From NCBI RefSeq assembly GCF_000474215.1, contig NZ_BAUC01000024.1, positions 1-54,617 of the forward strand: 54,617 nt of DNA, in the 5' to 3' direction. Under the pieces are notes generated by a model that had not been told where the DNA came from, did no database searches, and saw nothing but the letters and a program-made list of their open reading frames with translations. Shown one piece after another: positions 30,311 through 39,564 of this stretch. This DNA is from Edwardsiella hoshinae NBRC 105699 = ATCC 33379 (lineage in GTDB: Bacteria > Pseudomonadota > Gammaproteobacteria > Enterobacterales > Enterobacteriaceae). The stretch's first letter is position 1. Each line of letters begins with the position of its first letter. Made by a program: the position numbers and the translations under genes.

Positions 30311-31309
30311 ATGAAGAAAAAGCGCCCCGTATTACAGGATATAGCCGATCGCGTCGGCGTCACTAAAATGACCGTTAGCCGCTATTTGCGTAATCCTGAG
30401 CTGGTTTCCGCTCCGCTACGCGGCAAAATCGCCGTCGCGCTGGATGAACTGGGCTATATCCCCAATCGAGCGCCCGATATTCTCTCCAACGCCACCAGCC
30501 GTGCCATCGGGGTATTGTTGCCCTCGTTGACCAACCAGGTCTTCGCCGAGGTGTTACGCGGCATCGAAAGTGTCACCGACCAACACCACTACCAGACCAT
30601 GTTGGCCCACTATGGCTACCGCAAAGAGAAAGAAGAGGAGCGCCTCACCTCGCTGCTCTCTTACAATATCGATGGGTTGATCCTCGCCGAGCGTGACCAT
30701 ACGCCACGCACCCTGAAAATGATCGAGATCGCCGGTATTCCGGTGGTAGAGTTGATGGACAGTGTCTCGCCCTGCCTGGATATGGCAGTCGGCTTCGACA
30801 ATGTCGAGGCGGCGCGGGCGATGACCCAGGCGATCATCGCGCGTGGTCATTGCCACACCGTCTACTTCGGTGCCCGCCTCGACGAACGTACAGTGATGAA
30901 ACAACAAGGCTATGAGTTGGCCATGCGCGCTGCCGGACTGGAGCCGCACAGCGTCATGATCCCACGCAGCTCCTCCTACTCCGTCGGCGGCGAGCTACTG
31001 CGCGAAGCGCTGAAGCGTTATCCGCAGATGGACAGTATCTTCTGCACTAACGATGACCTGGCCGTTGGCGCCGCCTTTGAGTGCCAGCGTCTGGGACTGC
31101 GTATCCCGCAGGATATGGCTATCGCCGGCTTCCACGGTCACGATATCGGCCAAGTGATGGAACCGCAGATCGCCAGCGTACTCACCCCACGCCAACAGAT
31201 GGGACAATTGGCGGCGGAATGTCTGCTGGCCCGCCTACGCGGCGAACCCGGCCACGATGGCGCCATGATCGACCTCGGCTTCACCCTGCTGCACGGCGGC
31301 AGTATCTAA
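30311..31309 (+). CDS. gntR: Gluconate utilisation repressor GntR (LacI family)
   Basis: GntR represses gluconate uptake and kinase genes until gluconate binds. The 332-residue protein has the LacI helix-turn-helix (LQDIADRVGVTKMTVSRYLRNPE, about residues 7-29) and hinge, then NRAPDILSNATSRAIGVLLPSLTNQVFAEVLRGIESVTD, nearly identical to E. coli GntR. ATG 30311 gives MKKKRPVLQD; the open frame begins two codons earlier at TTG. It precedes gntK and gntU on the same strand, separated from gntK by 205 bp containing GntR and CRP sites. Confidence 0.96.
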   Translation: MKKKRPVLQDIADRVGVTKMTVSRYLRNPELVSAPLRGKIAVALDELGYIPNRAPDILSNATSRAIGVLLPSLTNQVFAEVLRGIESVTDQHHYQTMLAHYGYRKEKEEERLTSLLSYNIDGLILAERDHTPRTLKMIEIAGIPVVELMDSVSPCLDMAVGFDNVEAARAMTQAIIARGHCHTVYFGARLDERTVMKQQGYELAMRAAGLEPHSVMIPRSSSYSVGGELLREALKRYPQMDSIFCTNDDLAVGAAFECQRLGLRIPQDMAIAGFHGHDIGQVMEPQIASVLTPRQQMGQLAAECLLARLRGEPGHDGAMIDLGFTLLHGGSI

Positions 31310-31376
31310 CGCGTTATCCCCCTCGCGCACATCTCGACGGTCGCCGCCGCGACCGCCTAGCATCCTCACGATCAAC

Positions 31377-31392
31377 TGCGAGAGGCATCACA
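31377..31392 (+). promoter_or_regulatory. CRP site upstream of gntK
   Basis: TGCGA GAGGCA TCACA matches 9 of 10 CRP consensus positions. It lies about 138 bp before gntK, upstream of the two GntR operators, as expected for catabolite-activated gluconate genes. Confidence 0.65.
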
Positions 31393-31446
31393 CTTATTAA
31401 TCATACTATTTAACATTTGTTGCTAATCTCTCCAGCTCACCAGAGA

Positions 31447-31475
31447 ATGTTACCCATAACAGTTACCAGTAACAT
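31447..31475 (+). promoter_or_regulatory. Two overlapping GntR operators
   Basis: ATGTTACCCATAACAG (31447-31462) and CAGTTACCAGTAACAT (31460-31475) are two GTTACC-N2-TAAC dyads offset by 13 bp. They match the known E. coli GntR operator pattern and lie 40-68 bp upstream of gntK. Confidence 0.85.
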
Positions 31476-31514
31476 TGATTGCGCGGCATCTTGCCGCCAA
31501 CCGGGGAATACAGC

Positions 31515-32045
31515 ATGAGCGCAAGCCAACAACAAAAACACGTCTTTGTTCTGATGGGCGTTTCCGGCAGCGGTAAGTCCGCCGTCGCCAGCGCCGTCGC
31601 CCAGCAGCTGGGTGCCGCCTTCCTGGATGGTGACTTCCTGCATCCACGCGCCAATATTCGTAAGATGGCCGACGGCCATGCGCTGAACGATGAGGATCGT
31701 ACGCCGTGGCTCCAAGCCCTCAACGATGCCGTCTTCGCCATGCAGCGCACCAACGAAGTCTCGCTGATCGTCTGTTCGGCGTTGAAGAAGCGTTACCGCG
31801 ACATGTTGCGCGACGGTAACACCAACCTCTCGTTCATCTACCTCCAGGGGGATTTCGCCCTGATCGAGAGCCGTCTGTCGGCGCGTAAAGGACACTTCTT
31901 CAAGCCACAAATGTTGGTCTCTCAGTTCGATGCATTAGAAGAGCCGACGGCCGAAGAGCGTGACGTTCACGCCATCGATATCAGCCAGTCGCTGGACGGC
32001 GTCGTCGCCAGCACCCTGAACACCATTAAATCCATCATTGCCTAG
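31515..32045 (+). CDS. gntK: Gluconokinase GntK
   Basis: GntK phosphorylates gluconate to 6-phosphogluconate, feeding the Entner-Doudoroff and pentose-phosphate pathways. The 176-residue protein has the P-loop GVSGSGKSAVA, the DGDFLHP substrate motif and CSALKKRYRDMLR. I use ATG 31515 (MSASQQQKHVFVLMG); the frame is open 12 codons earlier but that part overlaps the operator region. The gap to gntU is 11 bp, so gntKU form an operon as in E. coli. Confidence 0.95.
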   Translation: MSASQQQKHVFVLMGVSGSGKSAVASAVAQQLGAAFLDGDFLHPRANIRKMADGHALNDEDRTPWLQALNDAVFAMQRTNEVSLIVCSALKKRYRDMLRDGNTNLSFIYLQGDFALIESRLSARKGHFFKPQMLVSQFDALEEPTAEERDVHAIDISQSLDGVVASTLNTIKSIIA

Positions 32046-32056
32046 GAGCCCTGACG

Positions 32057-33394
32057 ATGAGTACTTTAACCCTCGTAATGACCGCAGTCGGCTCCGTGCT
32101 GCTGCTACTGTTCTTGGTGATGAAAGCGCGTATGCACGCCTTCGTCGCCCTGATGCTGGTGTCCATCGGCGCCGGGATCTTCTCCGGTATGCCCATCGAT
32201 AAAATCGCCCAGACCATGCAAAACGGCATGGGCGGCACGTTGGGGTTCCTCTCCATCGTGGTGGCGCTGGGGGCCATGTTCGGTAAGATCCTGCACGAAA
32301 CCGGTGCCCTGGATCAGATCGCCGTTCGCCTGCTAAAGAGCTTCGGCGAGAAGCGTGCGCACTACGCGCTGGGTATCGCCGGCCTGGTCTGCGCCCTACC
32401 GCTGTTCTTTGATGTCGCCATCGTATTGTTGATTGGCGTGGTGTTCGCCGTGGCACGCCGCACCAACGGCAACGTAGTTAAACTGGCAATCCCGCTGTTC
32501 GCCGGTGTCGCCGGGGCCGCCGCTTTCCTGCTGCCGGGGCCGACACCGATGCTGCTGGCTTCCCAGATGGGTGCCGACTACGGCTGGATGATCTTGATCG
32601 GGCTGTGCGCCGCCATCCCGGGCATGATCCTAGCGGGCCCGCTGTACGGTAACTTCATCAGCAAACACGTCACCCTTGAACTGCCGAAAGATATCCAAGA
32701 GCCGAGCCTGGGCAAGGGCCAACTGCCCTCCTTCGGCTTCAGCCTGGCGTTGGTACTGTTCCCGCTGGTGCTGGTCGGTCTGAAGACCATCGGTGCCCGT
32801 TTTGTCGAGCAGGGCTCCGAACTGTACAAGTGGCTGGAGTTCATCGGCCATCCGTTCACCGCTATCCTGCTGGCCTGCCTGGTCGCCACCTATGGCCTGG
32901 CTATCCGCCGCGGCATGAGCAAGGAGAAGGTGATGGATATCTGCTCCGCCGCCATCCAGCCGGCCGGTATCATCCTGCTGGTCACCGGTGCCGGTGGCGT
33001 ATTCAAGCAGGTCCTGGTGGACTCTGGCGTTGGTCCGGCCCTGGGCAACTCCCTGATCGGTGCGGGCCTACCCATCGCCATCGCCTGCTTCGTCCTGGCC
33101 GCCGCGGTACGTGTCATCCAGGGCTCTGCGACCGTCGCTTGCCTAACTACCGTCGGCCTCGTGCTGCCGGTCATCGGTGAACTGGGCTACAGCGGTGCCC
33201 AACTGGCGGCCCTGTCCGTCTGTATCGCTGGCGGCTCCATCGTCCTGAGTCACGTCAACGACTCTGGCTTCTGGCTGTACGGTAAGTTTACCGGCGCCAC
33301 CGAGGCCCAGACACTGAAGACCTGGTCGGTGATGGAGACCATCCTGGGGACCACCGGCGCAATCGTCGGCATGCTGTTCTTCATGGCACTGTAA
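32057..33394 (+). CDS. gntU: Low-affinity gluconate permease GntU
   Basis: GntU is a GntP-family proton-coupled gluconate importer. The 445-residue, strongly hydrophobic protein aligns throughout with E. coli GntU (446): MSTLTLVMTAVGSVLLLLFLVMKARMHAFVAL at the start, GGTLGFLSIVVALGAMFGKILHETGALDQIA, AAFLLPGPTPMLLASQMGADYGWM, and the C-terminal SHVNDSGFWLYGKFTGATEAQTLKTWSVMETI. AGGAG lies eight bases before ATG 32057. It ends the gntRKU cluster. Confidence 0.95.
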   Translation: MSTLTLVMTAVGSVLLLLFLVMKARMHAFVALMLVSIGAGIFSGMPIDKIAQTMQNGMGGTLGFLSIVVALGAMFGKILHETGALDQIAVRLLKSFGEKRAHYALGIAGLVCALPLFFDVAIVLLIGVVFAVARRTNGNVVKLAIPLFAGVAGAAAFLLPGPTPMLLASQMGADYGWMILIGLCAAIPGMILAGPLYGNFISKHVTLELPKDIQEPSLGKGQLPSFGFSLALVLFPLVLVGLKTIGARFVEQGSELYKWLEFIGHPFTAILLACLVATYGLAIRRGMSKEKVMDICSAAIQPAGIILLVTGAGGVFKQVLVDSGVGPALGNSLIGAGLPIAIACFVLAAAVRVIQGSATVACLTTVGLVLPVIGELGYSGAQLAALSVCIAGGSIVLSHVNDSGFWLYGKFTGATEAQTLKTWSVMETILGTTGAIVGMLFFMAL

Positions 33395-33413
33395 GTCGAA
33401 CGCATAAAACACG

Positions 33414-33444
33414 ACGGGGCGCGAATATCGCGCCCCGTTTTTTT
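33414..33444 (+). terminator. Terminator of gntKU
   Basis: A perfect 10-bp GC-rich stem ACGGGGCGCG/CGCGCCCCGT with a 5-nt loop is followed by seven T. It lies 20 bp after the gntU stop. Confidence 0.93.
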
Positions 33445-33501
33445 CGTTTCCCGCCCCCGCGCAACCGACAATAGCGCCGTTATTTGCGCCCGCGACTCAG
33501 C

Positions 33502-34110
33502 TTAGCGCGTCAGGATCAAATGCAAACCAAAGGCGGTAAACAAGCTCCCGGCGACACCATCGATCCAACGCGCCAAACGCTGGTACCCTCGGCGCATCAC
33601 CGGCAGGGCAAAGACCGACGCTACCAGGCTAAACCAGAGCACCGTCTCGGCGACAATCAACACAAACAGACCGAGACGTTGCCCTACTCCTACCTCATCG
33701 CCGACAAACAACGAGAAGACCGAGCCAAAGTAGATCACCGCTTTAGGGTTAGAGAGATTGGTCAATACGCCGCGCCAAAAGGCGCTGCCATGTAGCGGCG
33801 CCAACCGCGGCGCGTCATCCGACACTGGGCGGCGGGCGGCACATAACATCTGCCAGCCCATCCAACACAGATAGAGACCACCACCGAGCGTGATGATGCG
33901 CTGCAACCAGGCCATCTTCAGTAGCAATAGGTGCAACCCCATCAACGCTACCGCGGCCCACACTACGACGCCCAACGAGATGCCGATCACCGCACGCAAC
34001 GCCTCTGCGCGCGAGCGGCTCAACGCCGTTTGAGAGACAAAGAAAAAATCGGGACCGGGTGTCATCAGCGCCAGCAGATGTACCACGGCAACGGTGAGAA
34101 AGAGCATCAT
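33502..34110 (-). CDS. rhtC: Threonine exporter RhtC (LysE family)
   Basis: The 202-residue LysE-family protein is the counterpart of RhtC, which exports threonine and homoserine. It shows the N-terminal MTPGPDFFFVSQTALSRSR motif, GGGLYLCWMGWQML and LTNLSNPKAVIYFGSVFSLFVGD, closer to E. coli RhtC than to RhtB. It lies next to recQ as in E. coli. The rhtB gene that normally follows is absent; gntU converges instead. Two adjacent ATG codons (34110, 34107) are both possible starts. Confidence 0.93.
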   Translation of the reverse strand: MMLFLTVAVVHLLALMTPGPDFFFVSQTALSRSRAEALRAVIGISLGVVVWAAVALMGLHLLLLKMAWLQRIITLGGGLYLCWMGWQMLCAARRPVSDDAPRLAPLHGSAFWRGVLTNLSNPKAVIYFGSVFSLFVGDEVGVGQRLGLFVLIVAETVLWFSLVASVFALPVMRRGYQRLARWIDGVAGSLFTAFGLHLILTR

Positions 34111-34263
34111 GTGAGGTCGCTCATAGCGTAAGGTTTATCCATGCTAACATCGTTGACAACTGATGTGTGCGCAGATTAATCACCTACTGTCCATTATGTC
34201 GACAATTTGAGCCCACCGCGCCCTGCACACGGATCTTATTACGCCAGGAATGAGAAGCTCGTC

Positions 34264-34443
34264 ATGCACATCGTCGGACTCACCCCACGGCTACTCAGTA
34301 CGCGCTATATCAATAACGCGTTGGCGGCGCAGGCGCTAGTGCGGCAGACCGACTTCAGTCTGCGGGATGGCACCGTCTCCGTGATGGAAGGCATGGCCTG
34401 CGGTTATGGACAACTTCGCCGCCAAGCGGCGTATCGCCTCTGA
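34264..34443 (+). CDS. Possible small protein of unknown function
   Basis: A 59-codon frame (MHIVGLTPRLLSTRYINNAL...) runs rightward in the 376-bp gap between rhtC and recQ, both of which are leftward. A weak GAGAAG lies six bases before ATG. The composition is protein-like but I recognise no family. The gap also holds two small hairpins (GCAGAC-loop-GTCTGC near 34342-34361 and CGCCGCcaaGCGGCG near 34418) and no clear promoter. It could equally be a non-coding spacer. Confidence 0.3.
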   Translation: MHIVGLTPRLLSTRYINNALAAQALVRQTDFSLRDGTVSVMEGMACGYGQLRRQAAYRL

Positions 34444-34486
34444 TGCGGGATGGCAGCTAACGCTGCAAAAATGCCGCAGATCCCGC

Positions 34487-36328
34487 TTATGCCTCACCCT
34501 CATCAAGATGTTCGCGGATCAAGGACATAAAGGGCGCGCCAAAGCGCTCCAGCTTACGCTGACCGACACCGTTGATACTGAGCAGATCGCCCGCCCGTAG
34601 CGGCATCTGCTCCGCCATCTCCAACAAGGTCGTATCGTTAAAGACCACATAAGGCGGGATATTTTCCTGGTCGGCGATCGCCTTACGCAGCTTGCGTAGC
34701 TTGGCAAACAGCTTACGGTCGTAGTTGCCCGCATAGCTCTTCTGTGTGCTGCTACGCGCCTTCAGGTTAATCACGCGCGGCACCGCCAGCGGTAATGCCA
34801 CCTCACCACGCAACACCGGGCGTGCCGCCTCGGTCAGTTGCAACGCAGAATGCAGGGCGATGTTCTGCGTCACTAATCCCAGATGGATCAGTTGGCGTAG
34901 AATACTTACCCAGTGCTCGGTGGTATGTTCACGACCAATACCATAGACCGATAGCTTGTCATGCCCTAACTCGCGGATGCGCGCGCTGTTCGCGCCGCGC
35001 AGGACCTCGACGACATAACCAATACCGAAACGCTGTCCGACACGTGCCACGGTAGAAAGCGCCTTCTGTGCATCGACCAGACCATCATAACGCTTAGGCG
35101 GATCCAGGCAGATATCGCAGTTATTACAGCTCTCCTGACGCCCCTCACCGAAATAGTTCAGCAGGACCAAACGACGGCAGGTCTGCGCTTCGGCGAAGGC
35201 ATTCATCGCATTTAGCTTATGGCGTTCGATCTCTTTCTGCGTTCCCTCCGGTTTCTCCTCCAAGCAGCGGCGTAACCAGGCCATATCGGCCGGATCGTAA
35301 AACAGCAACGCCTCGGCGGGTAAGCCATCGCGCCCGGCACGTCCGGTCTCTTGATAGTAGGACTCGATATTGCGCGGAATGTCGAAATGCACCACGAAGC
35401 GCACATTCGGCTTATTGATCCCCATGCCGAACGCCACCGTCGCTACCACAATCTGTAGATCGTCACGCTGGAACGCCTCTTGTACCTCGGCACGCCGCCC
35501 ATTCTCCAATCCGGCGTGATAGGCCGCGACGCTCAGACCGCGACTCTGCAAACGTGCGGCGGTGTCTTCGACCTTGGCGCGGCTGTTACAATAGATGATG
35601 CCGGACTTCCCTCGCTGCGACTGCACGAAATGCCACAACTGATCCAACGGCTTAAACTTTTCAATCAGGGTATAACGGATGTTGGGTCGGTCGAAACTGC
35701 TGACCTGCACCAGCGGATCGCGCAAGTCGAGCAGACGTAGGATATCTTGGCGGGTTGCGTCGTCGGCGGTCGCCGTCAGGGCGATCACCGGCATCTCAGG
35801 AAAGCGTCGTTTGATCTGTCCCAACGCACTGTACTCTGGGCGGAAATCATGTCCCCATTGCGAGATACAGTGTGCCTCATCAACGGCCAGCAGCGTAGGG
35901 TGCCACTGTGGCAGTGTGTCCAGCAAGTTATCCATCATTAGGCGTTCAGGGGCAATGTACAACAGGCGGATCTCACCGCTGCGACAACCGGCGTAGACCG
36001 CCTGCTGCTGCTCACGGCTAAGGGTCGAGTTCAAGCAGGCGGCATTGACACCATTCGCCTGCAACTGATCGACCTGATCCTTCATCAACGAGATCAAGGG
36101 CGAGACGACAATGGTCAATCCATCCCGCACCAACGCCGGGATCTGATAACACAGGGACTTTCCCCCTCCGGTCGGCATGACGACCAGACAGTCACGCCCC
36201 GCGATCGCTGCTTCGACGATCGCTCGCTGCCCTGGGCGAAATTGCTGATAGCCGAAGGTATCTTTCAATACCCGCTCAGCCAGCCTCTCTGAATCGATCA
36301 CCGCTGCCGTTGCCACACTGCTCCCCAT
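34487..36328 (-). CDS. recQ: ATP-dependent DNA helicase RecQ
   Basis: RecQ is a 3'-5' DNA helicase acting in the RecFOR recombination pathway and in suppressing illegitimate recombination. The 613-residue protein has Walker [13 protein letters not shown], the DEAH box [18 protein letters not shown] with the aromatic-rich loop, motif [12 protein letters not shown], the four zinc cysteines in the RQC region (C-x(16)-C-x2-C-x2-C), a winged helix, and a C-terminal HRDC domain. ATG 36328 is preceded by an in-frame TTG that is a less likely start. Confidence 0.97.
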   Translation of the reverse strand: MGSSVATAAVIDSERLAERVLKDTFGYQQFRPGQRAIVEAAIAGRDCLVVMPTGGGKSLCYQIPALVRDGLTIVVSPLISLMKDQVDQLQANGVNAACLNSTLSREQQQAVYAGCRSGEIRLLYIAPERLMMDNLLDTLPQWHPTLLAVDEAHCISQWGHDFRPEYSALGQIKRRFPEMPVIALTATADDATRQDILRLLDLRDPLVQVSSFDRPNIRYTLIEKFKPLDQLWHFVQSQRGKSGIIYCNSRAKVEDTAARLQSRGLSVAAYHAGLENGRRAEVQEAFQRDDLQIVVATVAFGMGINKPNVRFVVHFDIPRNIESYYQETGRAGRDGLPAEALLFYDPADMAWLRRCLEEKPEGTQKEIERHKLNAMNAFAEAQTCRRLVLLNYFGEGRQESCNNCDICLDPPKRYDGLVDAQKALSTVARVGQRFGIGYVVEVLRGANSARIRELGHDKLSVYGIGREHTTEHWVSILRQLIHLGLVTQNIALHSALQLTEAARPVLRGEVALPLAVPRVINLKARSSTQKSYAGNYDRKLFAKLRKLRKAIADQENIPPYVVFNDTTLLEMAEQMPLRAGDLLSINGVGQRKLERFGAPFMSLIREHLDEGEA

Positions 36329-36334
36329 CAAGCC

Positions 36335-36370
36335 AAAAATACCGGCGCTATTTTAGGCGTACACGCCGGT
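36335..36370 (-). terminator. Terminator of pldA
   Basis: ACCGGCG (36341-36347) pairs with CGCCGGT (36364-36370) across a 16-nt loop. Leftward it is followed by ATTTTT. It lies 11 bp after the pldA stop and upstream of recQ. Confidence 0.65.
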
Positions 36371-36381
36371 TTTGTCCCGCG

Positions 36382-37296
36382 TTACAGGATATCGTTCAGC
36401 ATGATGCCGACCCCGAAACGGGTCTGACGGAAGTTATAATCGATCAGCGACTCTCCATAACCGCTAAATAGTTGGGTATAAAAACGTACATGGCGGCTCA
36501 ACGGATAACTCCACCCCAGCTCCGCCGCACCATAGCCGCTGTTCCAGTTGTAGCGGCCACGCAGACTGAAGACGCTCTCGCCCCAGCGATAGCCCATTTC
36601 CGCCTCGTAGTACCCCATATACTTGGTGATGTCCGGGTTATCGTCCTTACTCGGACTCTCCGGGAGGCGATACCACGGCATCAGTTGCAGCTGAAAATTC
36701 CCGTTCTGCGCCAGCAGGCGGGTATAGACCCGGTTCCAGCTACGCGAGGTCGGATCGGCGCGGCCGTTAGACTGATGCACCGCCCCGACCTCGATATCGC
36801 GCAGCGACCAACCGCCGGGTAGCGCATAATCGGCAGCCCAACCGAGGAACAGACGCGGCTCATAGTTAGTCTCACGGAAGGGAGAGGATTCGCTACGGTT
36901 AAAGGCTTGCCACCACGACTGTTGCGTATAGGCAGCACCAAGCACCGAGTTTTCACCCGCGATACCGCGCCAGATAGGAAACGCCAAGCTGATCTGGAAT
37001 TTAATCTCGTTCTTCTTCGCCTGATCGCCCCAATCATAGGAGCTGATCGCCTGCTTGTTGATATCGCTGGTCTGGGTATACAACACATAGTTGGTCGAAT
37101 AGGGGTAGAGCGTGAACGGGTTGTCATACTGCCGCAACATATTGGCGATCACCCCTTCGTTATGTTGCAGTGCCTGAGTCGCCTCTGACTTCTCATCGGC
37201 TTGTACCGCTAACGGTAATAACACAAACCCGGCCACCATCCATGTCCGCCCCGAGATCCTCTGTTTTTTTACTTCATTCATCACCGCATCACTCAT
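36382..37296 (-). CDS. pldA: Outer-membrane phospholipase A (OMPLA)
   Basis: PldA is a calcium-dependent, dimerising beta-barrel phospholipase that removes phospholipids misplaced in the outer leaflet. The catalytic His and Ser are in VHQSNGRADPTSRSWNR, with the Asn in the final SWNR, as in E. coli. The protein ends YNFRQTRFGVGIMLNDIL. A signal peptide is cleaved after AVQA. Start choice is uncertain: ATG 37296 (304 residues) or ATG 37281 (299); both give a workable signal peptide, and the frame further upstream is not homologous. A run of seven A lies just inside the gene. Confidence 0.93.
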   Translation of the reverse strand: MSDAVMNEVKKQRISGRTWMVAGFVLLPLAVQADEKSEATQALQHNEGVIANMLRQYDNPFTLYPYSTNYVLYTQTSDINKQAISSYDWGDQAKKNEIKFQISLAFPIWRGIAGENSVLGAAYTQQSWWQAFNRSESSPFRETNYEPRLFLGWAADYALPGGWSLRDIEVGAVHQSNGRADPTSRSWNRVYTRLLAQNGNFQLQLMPWYRLPESPSKDDNPDITKYMGYYEAEMGYRWGESVFSLRGRYNWNSGYGAAELGWSYPLSRHVRFYTQLFSGYGESLIDYNFRQTRFGVGIMLNDIL

Positions 37297-37523
37297 TGAA
37301 ATACACCGCCCACAACGGGCAAAACATGCCAGAGAGCGCATGGATGGCGCCCGGCACTCCCCTAGCCTCACTCATTGGCATCGCCAGCCGATGCTATTCC
37401 CACTCATCGGCAACGCACTGGCACGCGCAGCATCTGCGCCGCCATTTTAATGCAGAGGCTTTACGGAAAAATACAGTAGACTCCTTCTCTCACTATTCTG
37501 CTGGACGCGACGAGAACACCGAC

Positions 37524-38414
37524 ATGGACACACAACACACCCGCCAGGGGATCCTGCTGGCACTGACCGCCTACCTGATCTGGGGGATCGCGCCGATCTA
37601 CTTCAAGCTGATCCAGCAAGTGCCGGCGACCGAGATCCTAACCCACCGCGTCATCTGGTCATTTTTCTTTATGCTGATCTTGCTGGCCATCGGCCGCAAT
37701 TGGCGACAGCTGTATACCCTGCGCCATAGCCCGGATAAGATCGCCCTGCTCGCACTCAGCGCCTGCCTGATCGGCGGTAACTGGCTGCTGTATATCTGGG
37801 CAGTGAACCATAACCACATGCTGGAAGCCAGCCTGGGCTATTTTATTAATCCTTTGGTCAACGTATTACTGGGAATGCTCTTTCTTGGCGAGCGTTTTCG
37901 CCGGATGCAATGGTTGGCCGTCGGATTGGCCATCATCGGCGTCATGGTGCAACTGTGGCAGTTCGGATCCGTGCCGATGATCGCCCTCGGCCTGGCGTTT
38001 AGCTTCGCCTTCTATGGCCTGCTGCGTAAGAAGATCGCCATCGATGCCCAGAGCGGGATGTTGATGGAGACCCTATGGCTATTGCCGTTGGCACTCTATT
38101 ATCTGTTCGGCGTCGCCGACTCACCGACCAGCCATCTGACGGCTAACTCGGCCTCATTAAACCTGCTACTGATCGCCGCGGGCATCATCACCACCGTGCC
38201 CCTACTGTGCTTTACCGCCGCCGCCACGCGTCTGCGCCTCTCGACCCTGGGTTTCTTCCAATACCTCGGCCCGACACTGATGTTTCTGTTGGCAACCCTC
38301 TACTACGGCGAACAGATGACCAGCGATAAGCTGATCGCCTTCGGCTTCATCTGGAGCGCGTTGCTACTGTTTATCCTCGACGCACTCTACACCCAGCGAC
38401 GCCTACGGCGATGA
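37524..38414 (+). CDS. rarD: EamA/RhaT family transporter RarD
   Basis: The 296-residue, ten-helix drug/metabolite transporter closely matches E. coli RarD: MDTQHTRQGILLALTAYLIWGIAPIYFKLI at the start, EASLGYFINPLVNVLLGMLFLGERFRRMQWLAV and LRLSTLGFFQYLGPTLMFLLA. RarD is linked to chloramphenicol resistance in Pseudomonas, but its substrate is not established. The frame is open 118 codons upstream through the pldA start region; ATG 37524 is chosen by alignment. Its 3' end overlaps the convergent AbrB-family gene by 12 bp. Confidence 0.93.
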   Translation: MDTQHTRQGILLALTAYLIWGIAPIYFKLIQQVPATEILTHRVIWSFFFMLILLAIGRNWRQLYTLRHSPDKIALLALSACLIGGNWLLYIWAVNHNHMLEASLGYFINPLVNVLLGMLFLGERFRRMQWLAVGLAIIGVMVQLWQFGSVPMIALGLAFSFAFYGLLRKKIAIDAQSGMLMETLWLLPLALYYLFGVADSPTSHLTANSASLNLLLIAAGIITTVPLLCFTAAATRLRLSTLGFFQYLGPTLMFLLATLYYGEQMTSDKLIAFGFIWSALLLFILDALYTQRRLRR

Positions 38415-39455
38415 CACGGCATGGCGCGAGATCCAACGCGCCATCGGTGGTCCGATCAACAGGATGGTAAAGAGGCGTAACACCTGTAACGCCATGACAA
38501 AAGCCAGATTCACCTGACTGCCCGCAGCGATAATGGCGATGGTATCCAGCCCGCCCGGGCTGGTCGCCAGGTAGGCACTAAGGGGATCAATGGGTAAAAC
38601 CTGCGTCAGGCCCCACGCCATCATGGCACACAACACCATCAGCGTAGCGATCGACAGTAGGATCTGTGGCAAGGTACGTAACGCTAGAATAAAAATAGCC
38701 CGGGTGAACAGCAGGCCGACATGCCAGCCGATCAAGGTATAGGCGATAACCAACAGCCACTCCGGCGTCTGTGGCATCAGTATCCCTGTCATATTGCACA
38801 ACGCGCCGATCAGCATCGGAAGCAACAGCGCGCCAGCGGGAATATGCAGGCGCCTCCCTAGCCAACCTCCCGCTCCAGCGATCAGCAGCGTCGCGGCAAA
38901 CTCCCACCCCAAGGGGGGAAACCAAGGCGGTGTGCTACCCGCATGCGGCGTATCGCCCACGCCGAGACGCACCACCAACGCCGCCGCTGTCGCAACGAAC
39001 AACACCCGCAGATACTGCATAAAAGCCACCAGTCGCACATCGGCACCGAACTCACCAGCCATCGCCACCATGGCCGATGCCCCACCGGGCGACGATCCCC
39101 AAGCTCCCGTCGGCCCCGGAAGATCGCTCAAACGAACCAATAGCCAACCGGCCACGGCGCTACATAGCTGGGTACATAGCAGTACCAGCAACACGATCGG
39201 CCAGTCATCCAGCAGAGGAGTTAACAGCGAGAGAGAAAGTGACCGGGCGATCATGCAGCCCAAGATAGACTGCGCCAACGGCATCGCCAAGCCATGAACT
39301 CGAATGGTGGCCCCGCGTAATCCCATCACCACGGCGGCTAGCATCGGCCCCAGCAATAGTGCCGCAGGTAGACGTAGCCACAGAAACAACATACCTAGCG
39401 CCAGAGAAAAAGCCGCCAGCACCGCCCACTGCCCCTGTGTGCGCAACCGCTCCAT
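38403..39455 (-). CDS. AbrB family membrane protein
   Basis: The 350-residue protein has about ten membrane helices and the duplicated GxxLGPMLAAVV / AGALLLPMLIGAL motifs of the AbrB (ammonia monooxygenase-like) family, plus SSPGGASAMVAMAGEFGADVRLVAFMQYLRVL and ATSPGGLDTIAIIAAGSQVNLAFVMALQVLRLF. E. coli AbrB affects aidB expression, but its transport role is unknown. GAGGAGGGAG directly precedes ATG 39455. It sits between rarD and corA, where E. coli has other genes. Confidence 0.88.
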   Translation of the reverse strand: MERLRTQGQWAVLAAFSLALGMLFLWLRLPAALLLGPMLAAVVMGLRGATIRVHGLAMPLAQSILGCMIARSLSLSLLTPLLDDWPIVLLVLLCTQLCSAVAGWLLVRLSDLPGPTGAWGSSPGGASAMVAMAGEFGADVRLVAFMQYLRVLFVATAAALVVRLGVGDTPHAGSTPPWFPPLGWEFAATLLIAGAGGWLGRRLHIPAGALLLPMLIGALCNMTGILMPQTPEWLLVIAYTLIGWHVGLLFTRAIFILALRTLPQILLSIATLMVLCAMMAWGLTQVLPIDPLSAYLATSPGGLDTIAIIAAGSQVNLAFVMALQVLRLFTILLIGPPMARWISRHAVSSP

Positions 39456-39510
39456 CTCCCCTCCTCGTTTTCAGATGATGATAAGCGCTGTTCTCCCCTT
39501 GGATTGCAGC

Positions 39511-39539
39511 AAAAATAATAACGGCCCACTCGGGGCCGT
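39511..39539 (-). terminator. Terminator of corA
   Basis: ACGGCCC (39521-39527) pairs with GGGCCGT (39533-39539) across a 5-nt loop. Leftward it is followed by TATTATTTTT. It lies 25 bp after the corA stop. Confidence 0.8.
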
Positions 39540-39564
39540 CATCAGTAAGAGGAGCAACGGCTGT

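Noticed and set aside
37297-37371. N-terminal extension of pldA (MRLGECRAP...)
   Set aside because: It would place cysteine-rich sequence before a good signal peptide and has no match to known PldA proteins.
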